64,000 nt of DNA from Pedobacter aquatilis (GCF_030409415.1 NZ_JAUFPW010000015.1:29928-93927), one strand, 5' to 3'. Counted from the stretch's first letter, positions 8,522-18,808 are shown. Made by a program: numbers and translations. Notes: a model not told the origin generated them from the sequence alone.

Positions 8522-8549
8522 AAAAAAAAGGAGCAAATAATTTACTCCC
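8522..8549 (-). terminator. Terminator of the APC permease gene
   Basis: On the minus strand GGAGTAAAT-T-ATTTGCTCC is followed by eight T. It lies about 30 bp after the stop at 8581. Confidence 0.75.
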
Positions 8550-8580
8550 TATATATAAGTATTACATTACAGATTTAATG

Positions 8581-10017
8581 CTATGCGCTTTTCCTATTAA
8601 TAAATAAGTAAACCGGCACACCAAGCAAAACAATTACAAGCCCGGGCCAGGTATATTGCTGTTTATAAATAAGCAGTAAAATACAGAATGCGGCACCAAT
8701 TACTAAATAAATAATAGGTGTTACTGGATATAACCAAGTTTTGTATGGTCGCTCTAAATCTGGCTTTTTTAGTCTTAAATATATAACGCCAAAAACGGTA
8801 ATCATGTAAAACAGCACGATAACAAACGAAATCATATCCAAAAGATTTCCGTATTGACCGCTTAAACATAACACTGAAGCCCAAATCCCCTGCATCCAAA
8901 GTGATTTTGCAGGGACACCGTTTTTGTTATTTTCGACAGCTGCTTTGAAAAACATACCATCTTTGGCCATGGTTTGAAATACCCTGGAACCAGCTAAAAC
9001 AATTCCGTTAACGCAACCAAAAGTAGAAATCATTACTAAAATGGCGATTACAATTGTACCGATGCCGCTTCCAAAAATCTGTTCGGACACCACAACGGCA
9101 ACCCTATCGTTTATGGCAAATGCAATTCCATCTCTATTTAAACTATTCAGGTAAACAAAGTTAATTAGCAAATAAAGTATCATCACAGCCGAAGTACCTA
9201 ACACCATTGCACGAACAACGTTCTTCTTTGGATTTTCAATTTCTCCAGACACGAAGGTTACGTTTTCCCAGGCTACGCTAGAAAATACGGAACCAACCAT
9301 TGCAGCCGCAATTCCGCCCATTACCGTCATTCCAGAAATCGATTCCCAACCAGATTTAGTAAAGCTGCCGCCAATGTCTGTTTTAAGGTTGTTAAAAGCG
9401 TTCCAGCCAAAAGCCATATTATCCGACCAAAAGTTATTCTTAACCAAAAGAAAACCTAAGATGATTAAACCAAGCAGGGCAACAATTTTTGAACCTGTGA
9501 AAATATTCTGCAGCCATTTACCGCTTTCTACTCCTTTAGTATTTATATAAGTAAGCAGTAATATAACGCCAATAGCCAAAATCTGTATCCAGGTAATTTT
9601 ATAACTACCGCTCTGAAAAATTGGCGCAGCATCATTCAAGGCAGGGATTAAATACGCTGTAAACTTTCCAAATGCCACTGCAACAGCCGCAATGGTTCCG
9701 GTTTGGATAACGGTAAACATACCCCAACCGTAAAGAAAACCCATCATTTTTCCGAAAATTTCTTTCAGGTATGTATATTGTCCGCCAGCTTTTGGGAAAA
9801 TAGCAGATAATTCTCCATAAGAAATTGCAGCAGCAACCGTCATTACACCTGTAATTACCCAAACTACAATTAGCCAATAACCAGAACCTAAATTTCTCAT
9901 GATATCGGCACTCACGATAAAAATTCCACTGCCAATCATCGAACCCATTACAAGCATTGCGGCATCAAAAAGACCAAGCTTCTTTTTAACAGGTTCTTTT
10001 CCCTCGAGTTTTTCCAT
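8581..10017 (-). CDS. APC-family amino acid permease (LAT-like)
   Basis: A 478-aa inner-membrane transporter with about 12 helices. The first helix carries the APC signature GSMIGSGIFIVSADI and the second the segment TVAAAISYGELSAIFPKAGG, both typical of the heteromeric-amino-acid-transporter-like branch. It probably moves amino acids, by proton symport or exchange; the substrate cannot be read from the sequence. The start is well placed, with a short charged N-terminus (MEKLEGKEPVKKKLG). The gene is divergent from the pyrophosphatase gene; their promoters share the 230-270 bp gap. Two other APC permeases in this window (12678 and 41852) belong to a different, CAT-like branch. Confidence 0.92.
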   Translation of the reverse strand: MEKLEGKEPVKKKLGLFDAAMLVMGSMIGSGIFIVSADIMRNLGSGYWLIVVWVITGVMTVAAAISYGELSAIFPKAGGQYTYLKEIFGKMMGFLYGWGMFTVIQTGTIAAVAVAFGKFTAYLIPALNDAAPIFQSGSYKITWIQILAIGVILLLTYINTKGVESGKWLQNIFTGSKIVALLGLIILGFLLVKNNFWSDNMAFGWNAFNNLKTDIGGSFTKSGWESISGMTVMGGIAAAMVGSVFSSVAWENVTFVSGEIENPKKNVVRAMVLGTSAVMILYLLINFVYLNSLNRDGIAFAINDRVAVVVSEQIFGSGIGTIVIAILVMISTFGCVNGIVLAGSRVFQTMAKDGMFFKAAVENNKNGVPAKSLWMQGIWASVLCLSGQYGNLLDMISFVIVLFYMITVFGVIYLRLKKPDLERPYKTWLYPVTPIIYLVIGAAFCILLLIYKQQYTWPGLVIVLLGVPVYLFINRKSA

Positions 10018-10291
10018 GTTTAGTTTGTTTTTGTGGGTTTAGTTGCGGCTAATTTATTTAAAAAATCTAATTCGCAAGGCTATTAGATTGTATTATTTTA
10101 ATGGAACAAAAAAATAGTTAATGTCTAATTAAATTTGAGCGCACTAGCAATTAGTAGAAAATTATTTTATTATATTGCTAAACTAATAACCAAAACTAAA
10201 CGATTAAGTATTTGCGATTTAAGTACTAACCATACTTATATATATGAGTAAGCAAATATTGAATCAACAAATCAAAAACCAAATATTAACT

Positions 10292-12550
10292 ATGGATTTT
10301 CTACAAAACAATTTAATTTATGCTGTTCCGGCTTTAGGGCTAATTGGAATTATTGTAATGATGATTAAAAGCGCATGGGTGAGCAAGCAAGATGCGGGCG
10401 ATAAAAACATGCAAGAACTTGCCGGCTACATTGCCGATGGCGCAATGGCTTTTTTAAAAGCCGAATGGAGGGTACTCAGTATTTTTGTTGTTTTCACCGC
10501 CGCTCTGTTAGCCTATTCAGGAACGATTACTGAAATTAACGGTATAGCAATGCACTCGAGCTGGATAATATCCATTTCATTTATTATAGGTGCTGTTTTT
10601 TCTGCTACCGCAGGATATATTGGAATGAAGGCTGCTACTAAAGCAAATGTTAGAACCACACAGGCCGCAAGAACCAGCCTTAAACAAGCACTGAAAGTAT
10701 CATTTACTGGTGGTACGGTAATGGGATTAGGCGTTGCGGGCTTAGCTGTTTTAGGTTTGGGCGGCTTATTTATCGTGTTCCTTTCTTATTTTGATGTAAT
10801 CGGAACGGATGGAACAGTAAGTGTTTTAAATATGAAAACAGCCATTGAAGTTTTAACAGGCTTTTCATTAGGTGCGGAATCCATTGCGTTATTTGCCCGT
10901 GTTGGTGGCGGTATTTATACCAAAGCGGCTGACGTTGGTGCAGATTTAGTAGGTAAGGTAGAAGCTGGCATACCTGAAGATGATGTTCGTAACCCGGCTA
11001 CTATTGCAGATAACGTTGGCGATAATGTTGGTGATGTTGCCGGAATGGGTGCCGATTTGTTTGGTTCTTATGTGGCTACAATTTTAGCAACAATGGTTCT
11101 CGGCCAAGAAATTACGGTTACAGATAAATTTGGAGGAATGTCTCCCATCCTGCTACCAATGGTGATATGTGGTTTAGGTATCATCTTCTCCATTATCGGA
11201 ACCTGGTTTGTAACCATTAAAGATGAAAAATCAAATGTTCAGAATGCCTTAAATCTTGGCAACTGGTCATCGATAGTTATAACTGCTGTTGCATCATTTT
11301 TCATTGTGAAGTGGATGTTACCAGAAACTTTAAGCCTTCGTGGCTACGAGTTTTCGAGCATGAATGTATTTTATGCGATAATTGTTGGATTAGTTGTTGG
11401 AACAATAATGAGTGTGGTTACTGAATATTTTACGGCAATGGGTAAAGGTCCGGTTAACTCTATTATACAACAATCTTCTACAGGTCATGCTACAAATATT
11501 ATCGCAGGTTTATCCGTAGGGATGAAATCTACAGTAATTCCAATTTTAGTTTTGGCAGGCGGAATTATGGCTTCTTATCACTTTGCTGGTTTGTATGGCG
11601 TTGCAATTGCAGCTGCTGGCATGATGGCAACTACTGCAATGCAATTAGCGATTGATGCTTTCGGACCAATTGCCGATAACGCAGGTGGTATTGCAGAAAT
11701 GAGCCAGTTACCTCCGGAAGTTCGTGAACGTACCGATAATCTGGATGCTGTTGGAAACACCACCGCAGCAACAGGAAAAGGCTTTGCAATCGCATCGGCT
11801 GCATTAACATCATTGGCATTGTTTGCTGCTTTTGTAGGTATTGCTGGTATTACCGCAATTGATATTTATAAGGCACCTGTATTAGCCGGTTTGTTTGTAG
11901 GCGGCATGATACCGTTTATCTTTTCTGCACTTTGTATCCAGGCGGTTGGTAAGGCCGCAATGGACATGGTTCAGGAAGTTCGTCGCCAATTCAGAGAAAT
12001 TCCCGGAATTATGGAATATAAAGCTAAACCTGAATATGAGAAATGCGTTGCCATTTCCACTAAAGCATCTATCCGCGAAATGATGATGCCGGGAGCCATT
12101 GCGTTAATCACTCCGGTAATTATAGGTTTCACTTTTGGCCCGGAGGTTTTAGGTGGATTATTAGCTGGTGTTACCGTAACGGGTGTTTTGATGGGTATTT
12201 TTCAAAGTAATGCAGGTGGTGCGTGGGATAATGCTAAGAAATCATTCGAGCAAGGCGTGATGATTAATGGTGAAATGCACTACAAGAAATCAGAACCACA
12301 TAAGGCTTCGGTAACTGGAGATACCGTTGGCGATCCGTTTAAAGATACTTCTGGCCCATCGATGAACATTTTGATTAAATTAATGTCGATTGTTTCATTA
12401 GTAATTGCACCTTATATAGCGGTTAAGGCAGGAGCAATAGAATCGAGACAGGAAGTTCGTAAAGAGATTAGAATTGAGCAAAAAACAGATGCATCAGGTA
12501 ATACGGTTACAGACACTTTAATAAATACAACAGATACGTTAAGTCGATAG
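10292..12550 (+). CDS. hppA: Membrane-bound K+-dependent-type ion-pumping pyrophosphatase
   Basis: This protein couples pyrophosphate hydrolysis to H+ and/or Na+ export. From the ATG at 10292 it has 752 aa with about 16 helices. The substrate-site segment [20 protein letters not shown] and the motif [10 protein letters not shown] are present. Ala after GNTTA and the absence of Lys at that site point to the K+-dependent subclass. H+ versus Na+ cannot be decided by eye. An in-frame ATG at 10244 would add 16 residues; I prefer 10292 because [17 protein letters not shown] starts directly before the first helix, as in relatives. The C-terminus has an unusual hydrophilic tail rich in Thr/Asp ([20 protein letters not shown]). 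A terminator follows at 12579. Confidence 0.93.
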   Translation: MDFLQNNLIYAVPALGLIGIIVMMIKSAWVSKQDAGDKNMQELAGYIADGAMAFLKAEWRVLSIFVVFTAALLAYSGTITEINGIAMHSSWIISISFIIGAVFSATAGYIGMKAATKANVRTTQAARTSLKQALKVSFTGGTVMGLGVAGLAVLGLGGLFIVFLSYFDVIGTDGTVSVLNMKTAIEVLTGFSLGAESIALFARVGGGIYTKAADVGADLVGKVEAGIPEDDVRNPATIADNVGDNVGDVAGMGADLFGSYVATILATMVLGQEITVTDKFGGMSPILLPMVICGLGIIFSIIGTWFVTIKDEKSNVQNALNLGNWSSIVITAVASFFIVKWMLPETLSLRGYEFSSMNVFYAIIVGLVVGTIMSVVTEYFTAMGKGPVNSIIQQSSTGHATNIIAGLSVGMKSTVIPILVLAGGIMASYHFAGLYGVAIAAAGMMATTAMQLAIDAFGPIADNAGGIAEMSQLPPEVRERTDNLDAVGNTTAATGKGFAIASAALTSLALFAAFVGIAGITAIDIYKAPVLAGLFVGGMIPFIFSALCIQAVGKAAMDMVQEVRRQFREIPGIMEYKAKPEYEKCVAISTKASIREMMMPGAIALITPVIIGFTFGPEVLGGLLAGVTVTGVLMGIFQSNAGGAWDNAKKSFEQGVMINGEMHYKKSEPHKASVTGDTVGDPFKDTSGPSMNILIKLMSIVSLVIAPYIAVKAGAIESRQEVRKEIRIEQKTDASGNTVTDTLINTTDTLSR

Positions 12551-12578
12551 TTGTAAAATCATAGATATAATCACAATC

Positions 12579-12613
12579 AAAAGGGATTTATAAAAGAATC
12601 CCTTTTATTTTTT
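12579..12613 (+). terminator. Terminator of hppA
   Basis: A perfect 10-bp stem AAAAGGGATT / AATCCCTTTT (12579-12588 and 12597-12606) with an 8-nt loop is followed by ATTTTTT. Confidence 0.85.
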
Positions 12614-12677
12614 GGTAATTTTTATTTAGGTTTACCGCTTATTATCATAAATCAACAAACAAAATACTAAACAAACT

Positions 12678-14135
12678 ATGAATCTTAAAAAGCCTATTGA
12701 TGTGCTTATAGCAGAATCTGCTGAAAGTGGTGAAGGCACACTCAAACGTACGCTGAGCAGTACAAGCCTTGTTGCGCTCGGTATCGGAGCGATTATTGGC
12801 GCAGGTTTATTCTCTTTAACTGGTATTGCAGCAGCTGATCACGCTGGTCCTGCAGTAACTTTATCATTTGTGTTAGCTGCAGTGGGCTGTGCTTTTGCAG
12901 GCTTATGTTATGCAGAATTTGCATCAATGATTCCTGTGGCTGGTAGTGCTTACACCTATTCTTATGCAACCATGGGCGAGTTTATGGCTTGGGTTATCGG
13001 TTGGGATTTAGTGCTGGAATATGCATTGGGCGCCGCAACCGTAGGTGTTTCATGGTCTGGATACTTTAATAAATTATTACATGAATTTGGTATGGAAATG
13101 CCGCTCTATTTAACAAAATCATTTGCTGAAGTTGATGGTGGAGGTATAAACCTTCCTGCTGTTGTTATTGTCTCCCTGTTATCTTTAATGTTAATCAGAG
13201 GTACAAAAGAATCAGCAAGCCTTAACAATATCTTAGTTATTGTGAAAGTAGCGGTTGTAATTATTTTCATCGCACTTGGCTGGAAATTTATTAATCCTGC
13301 AAACCACACGCCTTACATCCCAGAAAATACTGGTGTTAAAGGTGAATTTGGTATTTCAGGAATTGCAGCCGGTGCTGCTTTAGTATTCTTCGCATTTATC
13401 GGGTTTGATGCAGTTTCTACCGCAGCACAGGAAGCTAAAAACCCTCAAAAAGGTATGCCGATTGGTATTTTAGGTTCATTGGTTGTATGTACAATTCTTT
13501 ATGTTTTGTTCGCACACGTAATGACAGGCTTAGTACCTTTCTCAGTATTTAAAGGTGATGCTTCTCCTGCTGCTACAGCATTTAAAGTTACCGGATATAG
13601 CTGGTTACAAATGGGCTTAATCATAGCAATTCTTGCGGGTTACACTTCAGTAATCCTGGTAATGCTAATGGGTCAATCACGTGTATTCTATACAATGTCT
13701 AAGGATGGTTTATTACCAAAGTTCTTCAGCAGCATACACAGTACATTCAGAACACCATTTAAAACTAACTTATTTTTCATGGTATTTGTGAGTATTTTTG
13801 CTGGTTTTGTTCCAGTTACTGATTTAGGCCACATGGTTTCAATCGGTACATTGTTTGCTTTCTCATTAGTTTGTATCGGTGTAATGTTATTACGCAGAAC
13901 CGACCCAGACAGACATCGTCCATTCAGAACACCTTGGGTTCCATTTGTACCAATTATGGGTGTAATTGTATGCGTTTATTTAATGTCATCATTACCAATT
14001 GAAGCCTGGATCAGACTTGCAATTTGGATGGGATTAGGTGTAGCTATCTACTTCTTCTACGGTAAGAAAAATTCGGTTTTAGGAAATAAAGGAATAGTTG
14101 TAGAACCAACTGACCCACCTAAACCACAATTATAA
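12678..14135 (+). CDS. APC-family cationic-amino-acid-transporter-like permease
   Basis: A 485-aa inner-membrane transporter of the CAT/YfnA branch with 12 or more predicted helices. The signature GIGAIIGAGLFSLTGIAAAD in helix 1 and CYAEFASMIPVAGSAYTYSY in helix 2-3 are characteristic. EAKNPQKGMPIGI marks the conserved loop before a later helix. Substrates of this branch are usually basic or neutral amino acids; the exact one is not visible. It is a close relative of the 649-aa permease at 41852 but lacks that protein's two insertions. It is bounded by its own terminators on both sides, so it is probably monocistronic. Confidence 0.92.
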   Translation: MNLKKPIDVLIAESAESGEGTLKRTLSSTSLVALGIGAIIGAGLFSLTGIAAADHAGPAVTLSFVLAAVGCAFAGLCYAEFASMIPVAGSAYTYSYATMGEFMAWVIGWDLVLEYALGAATVGVSWSGYFNKLLHEFGMEMPLYLTKSFAEVDGGGINLPAVVIVSLLSLMLIRGTKESASLNNILVIVKVAVVIIFIALGWKFINPANHTPYIPENTGVKGEFGISGIAAGAALVFFAFIGFDAVSTAAQEAKNPQKGMPIGILGSLVVCTILYVLFAHVMTGLVPFSVFKGDASPAATAFKVTGYSWLQMGLIIAILAGYTSVILVMLMGQSRVFYTMSKDGLLPKFFSSIHSTFRTPFKTNLFFMVFVSIFAGFVPVTDLGHMVSIGTLFAFSLVCIGVMLLRRTDPDRHRPFRTPWVPFVPIMGVIVCVYLMSSLPIEAWIRLAIWMGLGVAIYFFYGKKNSVLGNKGIVVEPTDPPKPQL

Positions 14136-14149
14136 TTTAAACAAATTTT

Positions 14150-14177
14150 AAGCCTCGCAAACTGCGGGGCTTTTTTA
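14150..14177 (+). terminator. Terminator of the CAT-like permease gene
   Basis: Stem AAGCCTCGCA / TGCGGGGCTT (one G-T pair) with a 3-nt loop, followed by TTTTT, 15 bp after the stop. Confidence 0.88.
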
Positions 14178-14210
14178 TAGCTAATAATTTCTTTACGGAT
14201 TATTTTGCTA

Positions 14211-14218
14211 TACCTTTG
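14211..14218 (+). promoter_or_regulatory. Putative -7 box of the porin gene
   Basis: TACCTTTG matches TAnnTTTG and lies 14 nt before the ATG at 14233. The preceding terminator at 14150 makes a promoter here necessary. Confidence 0.45.
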
Positions 14219-14232
14219 CAAAAAAGTTTATA

Positions 14233-15567
14233 ATGAATCATCGCTTAATTTTTGGCTTACGCTTTCTATTATTTGCTACTATTGGTCTACTATTTTCAAT
14301 AGGAGCATTTGCACAAAGAACGATTAACGATGTAATGGATTCTACTGTAGTAAATCACTTACTGGTCATTTCAAAAAAATATGGCTCACTTTCTTTTAGT
14401 GGATATTTACAACCACAGTTTCAGGTAGCACAATCAAATGGAGCTTTGTCTGAATATCAAGGTGGTAATTTTGGAGAAAATACAAGCAATCGCTTTCGCC
14501 TAAGAAGAGGGAGGTTAAGAGCCGATTATATGATGCTAACCGAAGAAGGTGCACCATCAACCTATTTTGTACTTCAGTTTGATGGAACAGAACAAGGAGT
14601 TGCTATTCGGGATTTTTGGGGCAGGTATTATGAGAATAAGTGGAAAATTTTATACGTAACACTCGGACTTTCTGGTCGCCCGTTTGGGAACGAACTTCAA
14701 TTATCATCCTCAGTTCGGGAAGCACCAGAACGCGGAAGAATGTCGCAAATATTAATGAAAACCGAACGCGACCTAGGCGTAACATTCACATTAAATCCAA
14801 GATGGAAGGATGCAAAGCTGAAAAATATTGTTTTAGATTTAGGAATTTACAATGGCCAGGGTTTAGCCGGTCCAGCAGAATTTGATAATAGCAAAGATTT
14901 CATTTTTAGATTAAGCCATAAGCCCTATGTGATAAAAAGCATTCCCCTATCTATTGCTGGTGGAGTTAGTACATTACAAGGTGGCTTAAACCATCGTTTG
15001 CCTGTAAGTTATAAAATGGAAAACGTAAATAATTTATGGTCGATGGTTAAAGATTCATCAGTAAATACCATAAATGCTGTTGCTCCAAGAAGGTATTATG
15101 GTGCAGATTTACAATTGGCATCTACTTTAGAAAGTTGGAAATCAGAATTAAGAGCTGAAATTATATCAGGTTTACAAACCGGAACAGCAACTACTTCTAC
15201 AACTCCGGGTTCTTTCCCTGTTGATAATAACTCTAAAGCACTACCCTATTACACCAGAAATTTTACTGGTGCTTACGTAACCTTTGTACAAACCTTAAAT
15301 AGTACTGATAACCAGTTGATTTTAAAATATGATTATTATGATCCAAACTCAAAAGTAAAAGGTATGGAAGTGAATCCTTTACAAGGATTATCTCCTGCTG
15401 ATGTTAGATTTGACACATTTGGGGTTGGTTTTTTGCATCATTTTAACCCTCATTTTAAGGCTGTGCTTTATTATGATATGATTAAAAACGAATCAACACA
15501 AATCATGGGTTACCAAAACGATAGAAAAGACAATGTGCTAACCTTGCGCACACAGTTTTATTTTTAG
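14233..15567 (+). CDS. Phosphate-selective-porin-like (OprO/OprP family) outer-membrane protein
   Basis: A 444-aa secreted beta-barrel protein. Residues 1-27 form a signal peptide ending GAFA|Q. The strand pattern beginning SLSFSGYLQPQFQVAQ, the basic segment RFRLRRGRLRADYMM and the C-terminal aromatic strand (LTLRTQFYF) fit the porin O/P family. Despite the family name, members in Bacteroidota are not always phosphate-specific. There is no pho gene nearby, and a membrane pyrophosphatase lies 1.7 kb upstream only by position, not in the same transcript. The marC gene follows after 55 bp with its own -7 box. Confidence 0.87.
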   Translation: MNHRLIFGLRFLLFATIGLLFSIGAFAQRTINDVMDSTVVNHLLVISKKYGSLSFSGYLQPQFQVAQSNGALSEYQGGNFGENTSNRFRLRRGRLRADYMMLTEEGAPSTYFVLQFDGTEQGVAIRDFWGRYYENKWKILYVTLGLSGRPFGNELQLSSSVREAPERGRMSQILMKTERDLGVTFTLNPRWKDAKLKNIVLDLGIYNGQGLAGPAEFDNSKDFIFRLSHKPYVIKSIPLSIAGGVSTLQGGLNHRLPVSYKMENVNNLWSMVKDSSVNTINAVAPRRYYGADLQLASTLESWKSELRAEIISGLQTGTATTSTTPGSFPVDNNSKALPYYTRNFTGAYVTFVQTLNSTDNQLILKYDYYDPNSKVKGMEVNPLQGLSPADVRFDTFGVGFLHHFNPHFKAVLYYDMIKNESTQIMGYQNDRKDNVLTLRTQFYF

Positions 15568-15598
15568 ATAATTAATATAGCGTTACCACAAAATGCTC

Positions 15599-15606
15599 TA
15601 ACTTTG
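15599..15606 (+). promoter_or_regulatory. Putative -7 box of marC
   Basis: TAACTTTG lies 16 nt before the ATG at 15623, within the short gap after the porin gene. No clear -33 box. Confidence 0.4.
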
Positions 15607-15622
15607 ACCAAAATTACTCCGC

Positions 15623-16204
15623 ATGAAACTTGATTTTATGAAGTTCGATTTAAATCAGATTTTAACCACGACAATGGTACTTTTTGCCATTATCGATATT
15701 TTGGGCTCTATACCTGTAATAATAGAACTGCGCAGAAAGGCGGGGCATATCCAATCAGAAAAGGCCTCTTTAGTTGCTGCCGGATTAATGATATTATTTC
15801 TCTTTGTTGGAGAATCATTGCTAAAAGTTATTGGGCTTGATGTAGAATCATTTGCGATTGCCGGATCTTTTGTAATTTTCTTTATTGCAATGGAAATGGT
15901 ATTAGGCTTAACTATTTTTAAAGAAGAAGCACCTGAAACCGTATCAATTGTTCCGCTAGCTTTTCCATTAATTGCAGGAGCTGGGACAATGACTACCTTA
16001 TTATCCCTAAAAACAGAATACCAAACACAGAATATTTTGGTGGGCATTTTATTAAATATCCTTTTCGTTTATTTCGTATTGAAAAACACTAATCGATTAG
16101 AAAAGTTATTTGGCAAATCAGGTTTAAACATTTTACGGAAAGCCTTTGGCGTTATTCTTCTCGCAATAGCGATTAAATTATTTAGAAATAATACCGGATT
16201 ATAA
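15623..16204 (+). CDS. MarC-family integral membrane protein
   Basis: A 193-aa protein with six predicted helices, the usual size and topology of the MarC/UPF0056 family. Family segments are the first helix (TTTMVLFAIIDILGSIPVII), the LRRKAG loop, and IVPLAFPLIAGAGTMTTLL, the strongly conserved re-entrant-like region. The molecular function of MarC proteins is not settled; the old link to multiple antibiotic resistance is doubtful. A nearby internal Met (residue 6) is an alternative start, giving MKFDLNQIL. There is no obvious operon partner apart from a tiny reading frame downstream. Confidence 0.9.
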   Translation: MKLDFMKFDLNQILTTTMVLFAIIDILGSIPVIIELRRKAGHIQSEKASLVAAGLMILFLFVGESLLKVIGLDVESFAIAGSFVIFFIAMEMVLGLTIFKEEAPETVSIVPLAFPLIAGAGTMTTLLSLKTEYQTQNILVGILLNILFVYFVLKNTNRLEKLFGKSGLNILRKAFGVILLAIAIKLFRNNTGL

Positions 16205-16257
16205 TTCTTTTGTGTAACAAAAAATAAGTATATTTATCTAAAGAGAAAGGCTAAAAA

Positions 16258-16365
16258 ATGAACGGCTTTGAGGAATATACGTTAATAATTGGTGTACTTT
16301 CAATAATTGTTGAAGTTATAAAATACATCAGAAAAAGTCTCAAATCTAAGATAGAGCATTCTTAG
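16258..16365 (+). CDS. Possible 35-aa membrane micropeptide
   Basis: A short reading frame starting MNGFEEYTLIIGVLSIIVEV and ending in a basic tail (KYIRKSLKSKIEHS). It is preceded by a purine-rich stretch (AAAGAGAAAGG) about 7 nt before the ATG, the best ribosome-site-like sequence in this area. The single hydrophobic helix followed by positive charges is a common micropeptide layout. It lies 53 bp after marC on the same strand. No homology is known to me, and a chance frame is a real possibility. Confidence 0.35.
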   Translation: MNGFEEYTLIIGVLSIIVEVIKYIRKSLKSKIEHS

Positions 16366-16408
16366 GAATTTAAATCCATTGCGTTTTTTTTTAGAAAAGT
16401 CATTAATT

Positions 16409-17572
16409 CTAATCTTTCTTAATTAGCCTTGCCACAAACATTGTATCTGCCTTATTTTCATAACCTTGTATCAACTCCATTGATTCCAGAGTTAGTGGTA
16501 AATTATCGGTAATGTATTTAATAACTTCTTCGTTTTCAGCAGAAAATGCAGAACAAGTAATGTAAATGAGTGGTTTTCCTGGTTTTAAGTATTTAACAAC
16601 ATTCGTTACAATCGCCTTTTGCATTGAGGCAAATTGACTAATCTTTTTAGGGTTGAAATACGTTAACATTTCCGGCGTTCTGCCCCATGTACCAGAACCC
16701 GAACAAGGCGCATCTAAAATAATCCCGTCAAAAGTATAGTGATGTAAAATCTGGTCGTTATTCTTTAGTAAATCCAATTCCTTTTTATGATACTTTCTTA
16801 TACATGCAAGTGCAAAACGCTCATCAAGATTTGTAAGGATGCTTTCTCTTAAATCGGTAACTAATAAATCTAAAACTGGTTCCAAGCTGTGCAAAAGCAA
16901 AGTTTTACCACCCGATGCAGCACAGCAATCCCACCATTTATCCCACTTTTGTGGTTTAAAATATAGGCCAGTACGTTGTGAAGATAAATCCTGAACCTGA
17001 TATTTTCCTTCTGTGAGCGCAGTTTCCAATTTAGTTCCATTGGCTAAGGCAATTGCTGTATCAGTAATAGTTTCAAAACTAATACCGGCAGCATTGAGTT
17101 GATTACTTATTTGCGCTAAATCTCCCTTTTTAACTCTTATAAATAAATCAGGTTGAATAAAAAATGACCTATTAAATTTTTCCTTATTTATGTTTTCAGA
17201 TAAATCTTCTTGAAAAGGATAAACCTCAGCAACATCAAATTCAGGGAATTGCGTACTAATTAAAGCAATCTTTTCCTCTAGCGGTTTACCTACAAACGCT
17301 ACCAAATTTGGCAAGTTCTTTTCTACAATTAAGCTCAACATATCGTGACAAAGAAAATCCGAAATGCTTAAACGCAATTCATTATTTAGCTTCGGCAGGG
17401 CCTTTCCTAATCTAAAAAAGCTATATAAATGTCTGGTTGCCCACCTCCTGTCAGATGAACCCATCTGTTTATTTTGCTTAAAATATGAAGGTAAAAATCG
17501 ATGTAATGGTATTGCACCATCATAGCTTGATAAGATTTGTTCGAATGCTTTAATTTGATGTTCTACTCGCAT
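16409..17572 (-). CDS. RsmB/NOP-family RNA cytosine-5 methyltransferase
   Basis: A 387-aa SAM-dependent RNA m5C methyltransferase. Motif I is represented by CCAASGGKTLLLHSL (~217-230). Motif IV, DAPCSGSGTWGRTPEM, holds C290, and motif VI, YITCSAFSAENEE, holds C340; these are the two cysteines that act in catalysis and product release. The N-terminal ~130 residues (RRWATRHLYSFFRLGK) are a NusB-like or family-specific RNA-binding extension. The target may be 16S rRNA as for RsmB, but tRNA is possible. It is the last gene of a likely guaA-lipoprotein-methyltransferase run, starting 18 bp after the lipoprotein gene. Confidence 0.9.
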   Translation of the reverse strand: MRVEHQIKAFEQILSSYDGAIPLHRFLPSYFKQNKQMGSSDRRWATRHLYSFFRLGKALPKLNNELRLSISDFLCHDMLSLIVEKNLPNLVAFVGKPLEEKIALISTQFPEFDVAEVYPFQEDLSENINKEKFNRSFFIQPDLFIRVKKGDLAQISNQLNAAGISFETITDTAIALANGTKLETALTEGKYQVQDLSSQRTGLYFKPQKWDKWWDCCAASGGKTLLLHSLEPVLDLLVTDLRESILTNLDERFALACIRKYHKKELDLLKNNDQILHHYTFDGIILDAPCSGSGTWGRTPEMLTYFNPKKISQFASMQKAIVTNVVKYLKPGKPLIYITCSAFSAENEEVIKYITDNLPLTLESMELIQGYENKADTMFVARLIKKD

Positions 17573-17590
17573 GCAATTTTAGGTTAAATT

Positions 17591-18808
17591 TTACTCAACA
17601 ACATCTAAAGCAAAATTTTTATATCGAAGCAACATCAGGCTAGTATTGATATAACCATATTGTGCATCATGAATAAATGAGAAATTATTATGCAAACCTT
17701 TATATTTTTCTTTCGTTAAATATTCAAGGTAATCTTCGCCATAATTTGAAAGAAGTTTACTAAAATAATACCCAATATCGAATCCTTTGAATGCATATTC
17801 TCCTGGTTCGAAACCGTATTTAGCCCTGTATCTTTTGATAAAGTTAATTACGTTAGAACTTTTATAATCTATCTTATAAGAAGAACTAATTATGGTATTC
17901 ATGTTCTGCAATTTATCTGTTGGATAGTTTTGTTTACTCCAAAGCGGATGACCGAATAGATTTATTGCATAACCACCAGTTGGCAAGTTTTTCAACTTGT
18001 ATAATTTTTCAATTGTTGGCAACACAAATGCTCTATCTGATGAAGCAACAACTAAAGCATACTGCTTACCTTTAATCATTTTGGTTTCAAATGCGAAGGC
18101 AGAAGCATATTCTTGAACAATTAATTTACCATTTAGCTGACTTTTCAAATATTCTCGAATTGGAGAAGCAAAAGCCTCATCTTCAGTTTTTTTAGTGTTA
18201 ATAATAACAACAATTGTATTGGCAGGGTTTGCATTTTTACTAATGTATGCGGCTATTTTTCTGGCGTGTAAATCAATATTGTTTACAATCGATATGAGAT
18301 TCGGATTGTTAAAATCTGAAGGCTGTGAAGCTGCTAGTGGCGAAACAATATTTACATTATTAAGCTTAGCGTAATTGGTAATGTATTTTAATCCATCAGG
18401 AAAAACCGGACCAATAACCAAATTACTTTTTCTAAACTGCTCATTTTTAAAAATCGAACCAATATGAGTATTGTCATCTTGCGTATCGTAAACGCCGAGG
18501 TTAAAATTTATGCCCGATGATGCGATTGAATCTACACCCATTTTAAAACCCTGATAAAAATCAATTGGCATGGCATATTTTTCAACATCAGCCTTGCTCA
18601 TTGATTTTAACTTAACATTATCAAGATTAAATGGAACGAGTAATGAAATATTTGCTGTAGATATTTTTTTTACGGTCTTTTTATCAGGTGTTTTTTCCTG
18701 TTCTGTCTTTTTTTCTGTTTCAGTTTTTGCTGTCCGTATTTTTGGAGAACAGGCTGAAAATGCTACAATAAAAAAAACCAGAAACCAATACCTATATTTT
18801 AAAACCAT
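17591..18808 (-). CDS. Lipoprotein with periplasmic-binding-protein type I fold
   Basis: A 405-aa lipoprotein: residues 1-19 form a signal ending in the lipobox FSAC, so Cys20 is the acylated residue. A Lys/Thr/Glu-rich linker (21-50) leads to a two-lobed domain like amino-acid ABC transporter substrate-binding proteins (ISLLVPFNLDNVKLK; NLVIGPVFPDG; NIVSPLAASQPSDF). There are no permease or ATPase genes nearby, so a transport role is doubtful. In other Bacteroidota a related protein with LysM repeats sits next to guaA, and LysM repeats are absent here. A peptidoglycan or envelope role is therefore possible. The gene lies 145 bp after guaA on the same strand. Confidence 0.75.
   Translation of the reverse strand: MVLKYRYWFLVFFIVAFSACSPKIRTAKTETEKKTEQEKTPDKKTVKKISTANISLLVPFNLDNVKLKSMSKADVEKYAMPIDFYQGFKMGVDSIASSGINFNLGVYDTQDDNTHIGSIFKNEQFRKSNLVIGPVFPDGLKYITNYAKLNNVNIVSPLAASQPSDFNNPNLISIVNNIDLHARKIAAYISKNANPANTIVVIINTKKTEDEAFASPIREYLKSQLNGKLIVQEYASAFAFETKMIKGKQYALVVASSDRAFVLPTIEKLYKLKNLPTGGYAINLFGHPLWSKQNYPTDKLQNMNTIISSSYKIDYKSSNVINFIKRYRAKYGFEPGEYAFKGFDIGYYFSKLLSNYGEDYLEYLTKEKYKGLHNNFSFIHDAQYGYINTSLMLLRYKNFALDVVE

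Larger units (their letters stand above)
7735..8580. other. Gene-free repeat-rich region
   Basis: About 850 bp with no credible gene. It holds a degenerate GC-richer repeat segment (~7830-7945) containing CTGCAGG and CAGGCC words, a CCCCCTTTGGAGGGG word (~7974), a 17-bp inverted repeat pair enclosing ~270 bp (7993-8009 and 8280-8296), an imperfect REP-like palindrome (8090-8177), a half palindrome (8246-8270), a 17-bp perfect inverted repeat (8314-8366), a small hairpin (8438-8460) and the terminator of the downstream permease. It looks like a landing zone for several short dispersed repeats. Confidence 0.6.

Noticed and set aside
16409..17572. Possibility that the m5C methyltransferase is inactive
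   Set aside because: Both catalytic cysteines (290 and 340) and the SAM motif are intact.
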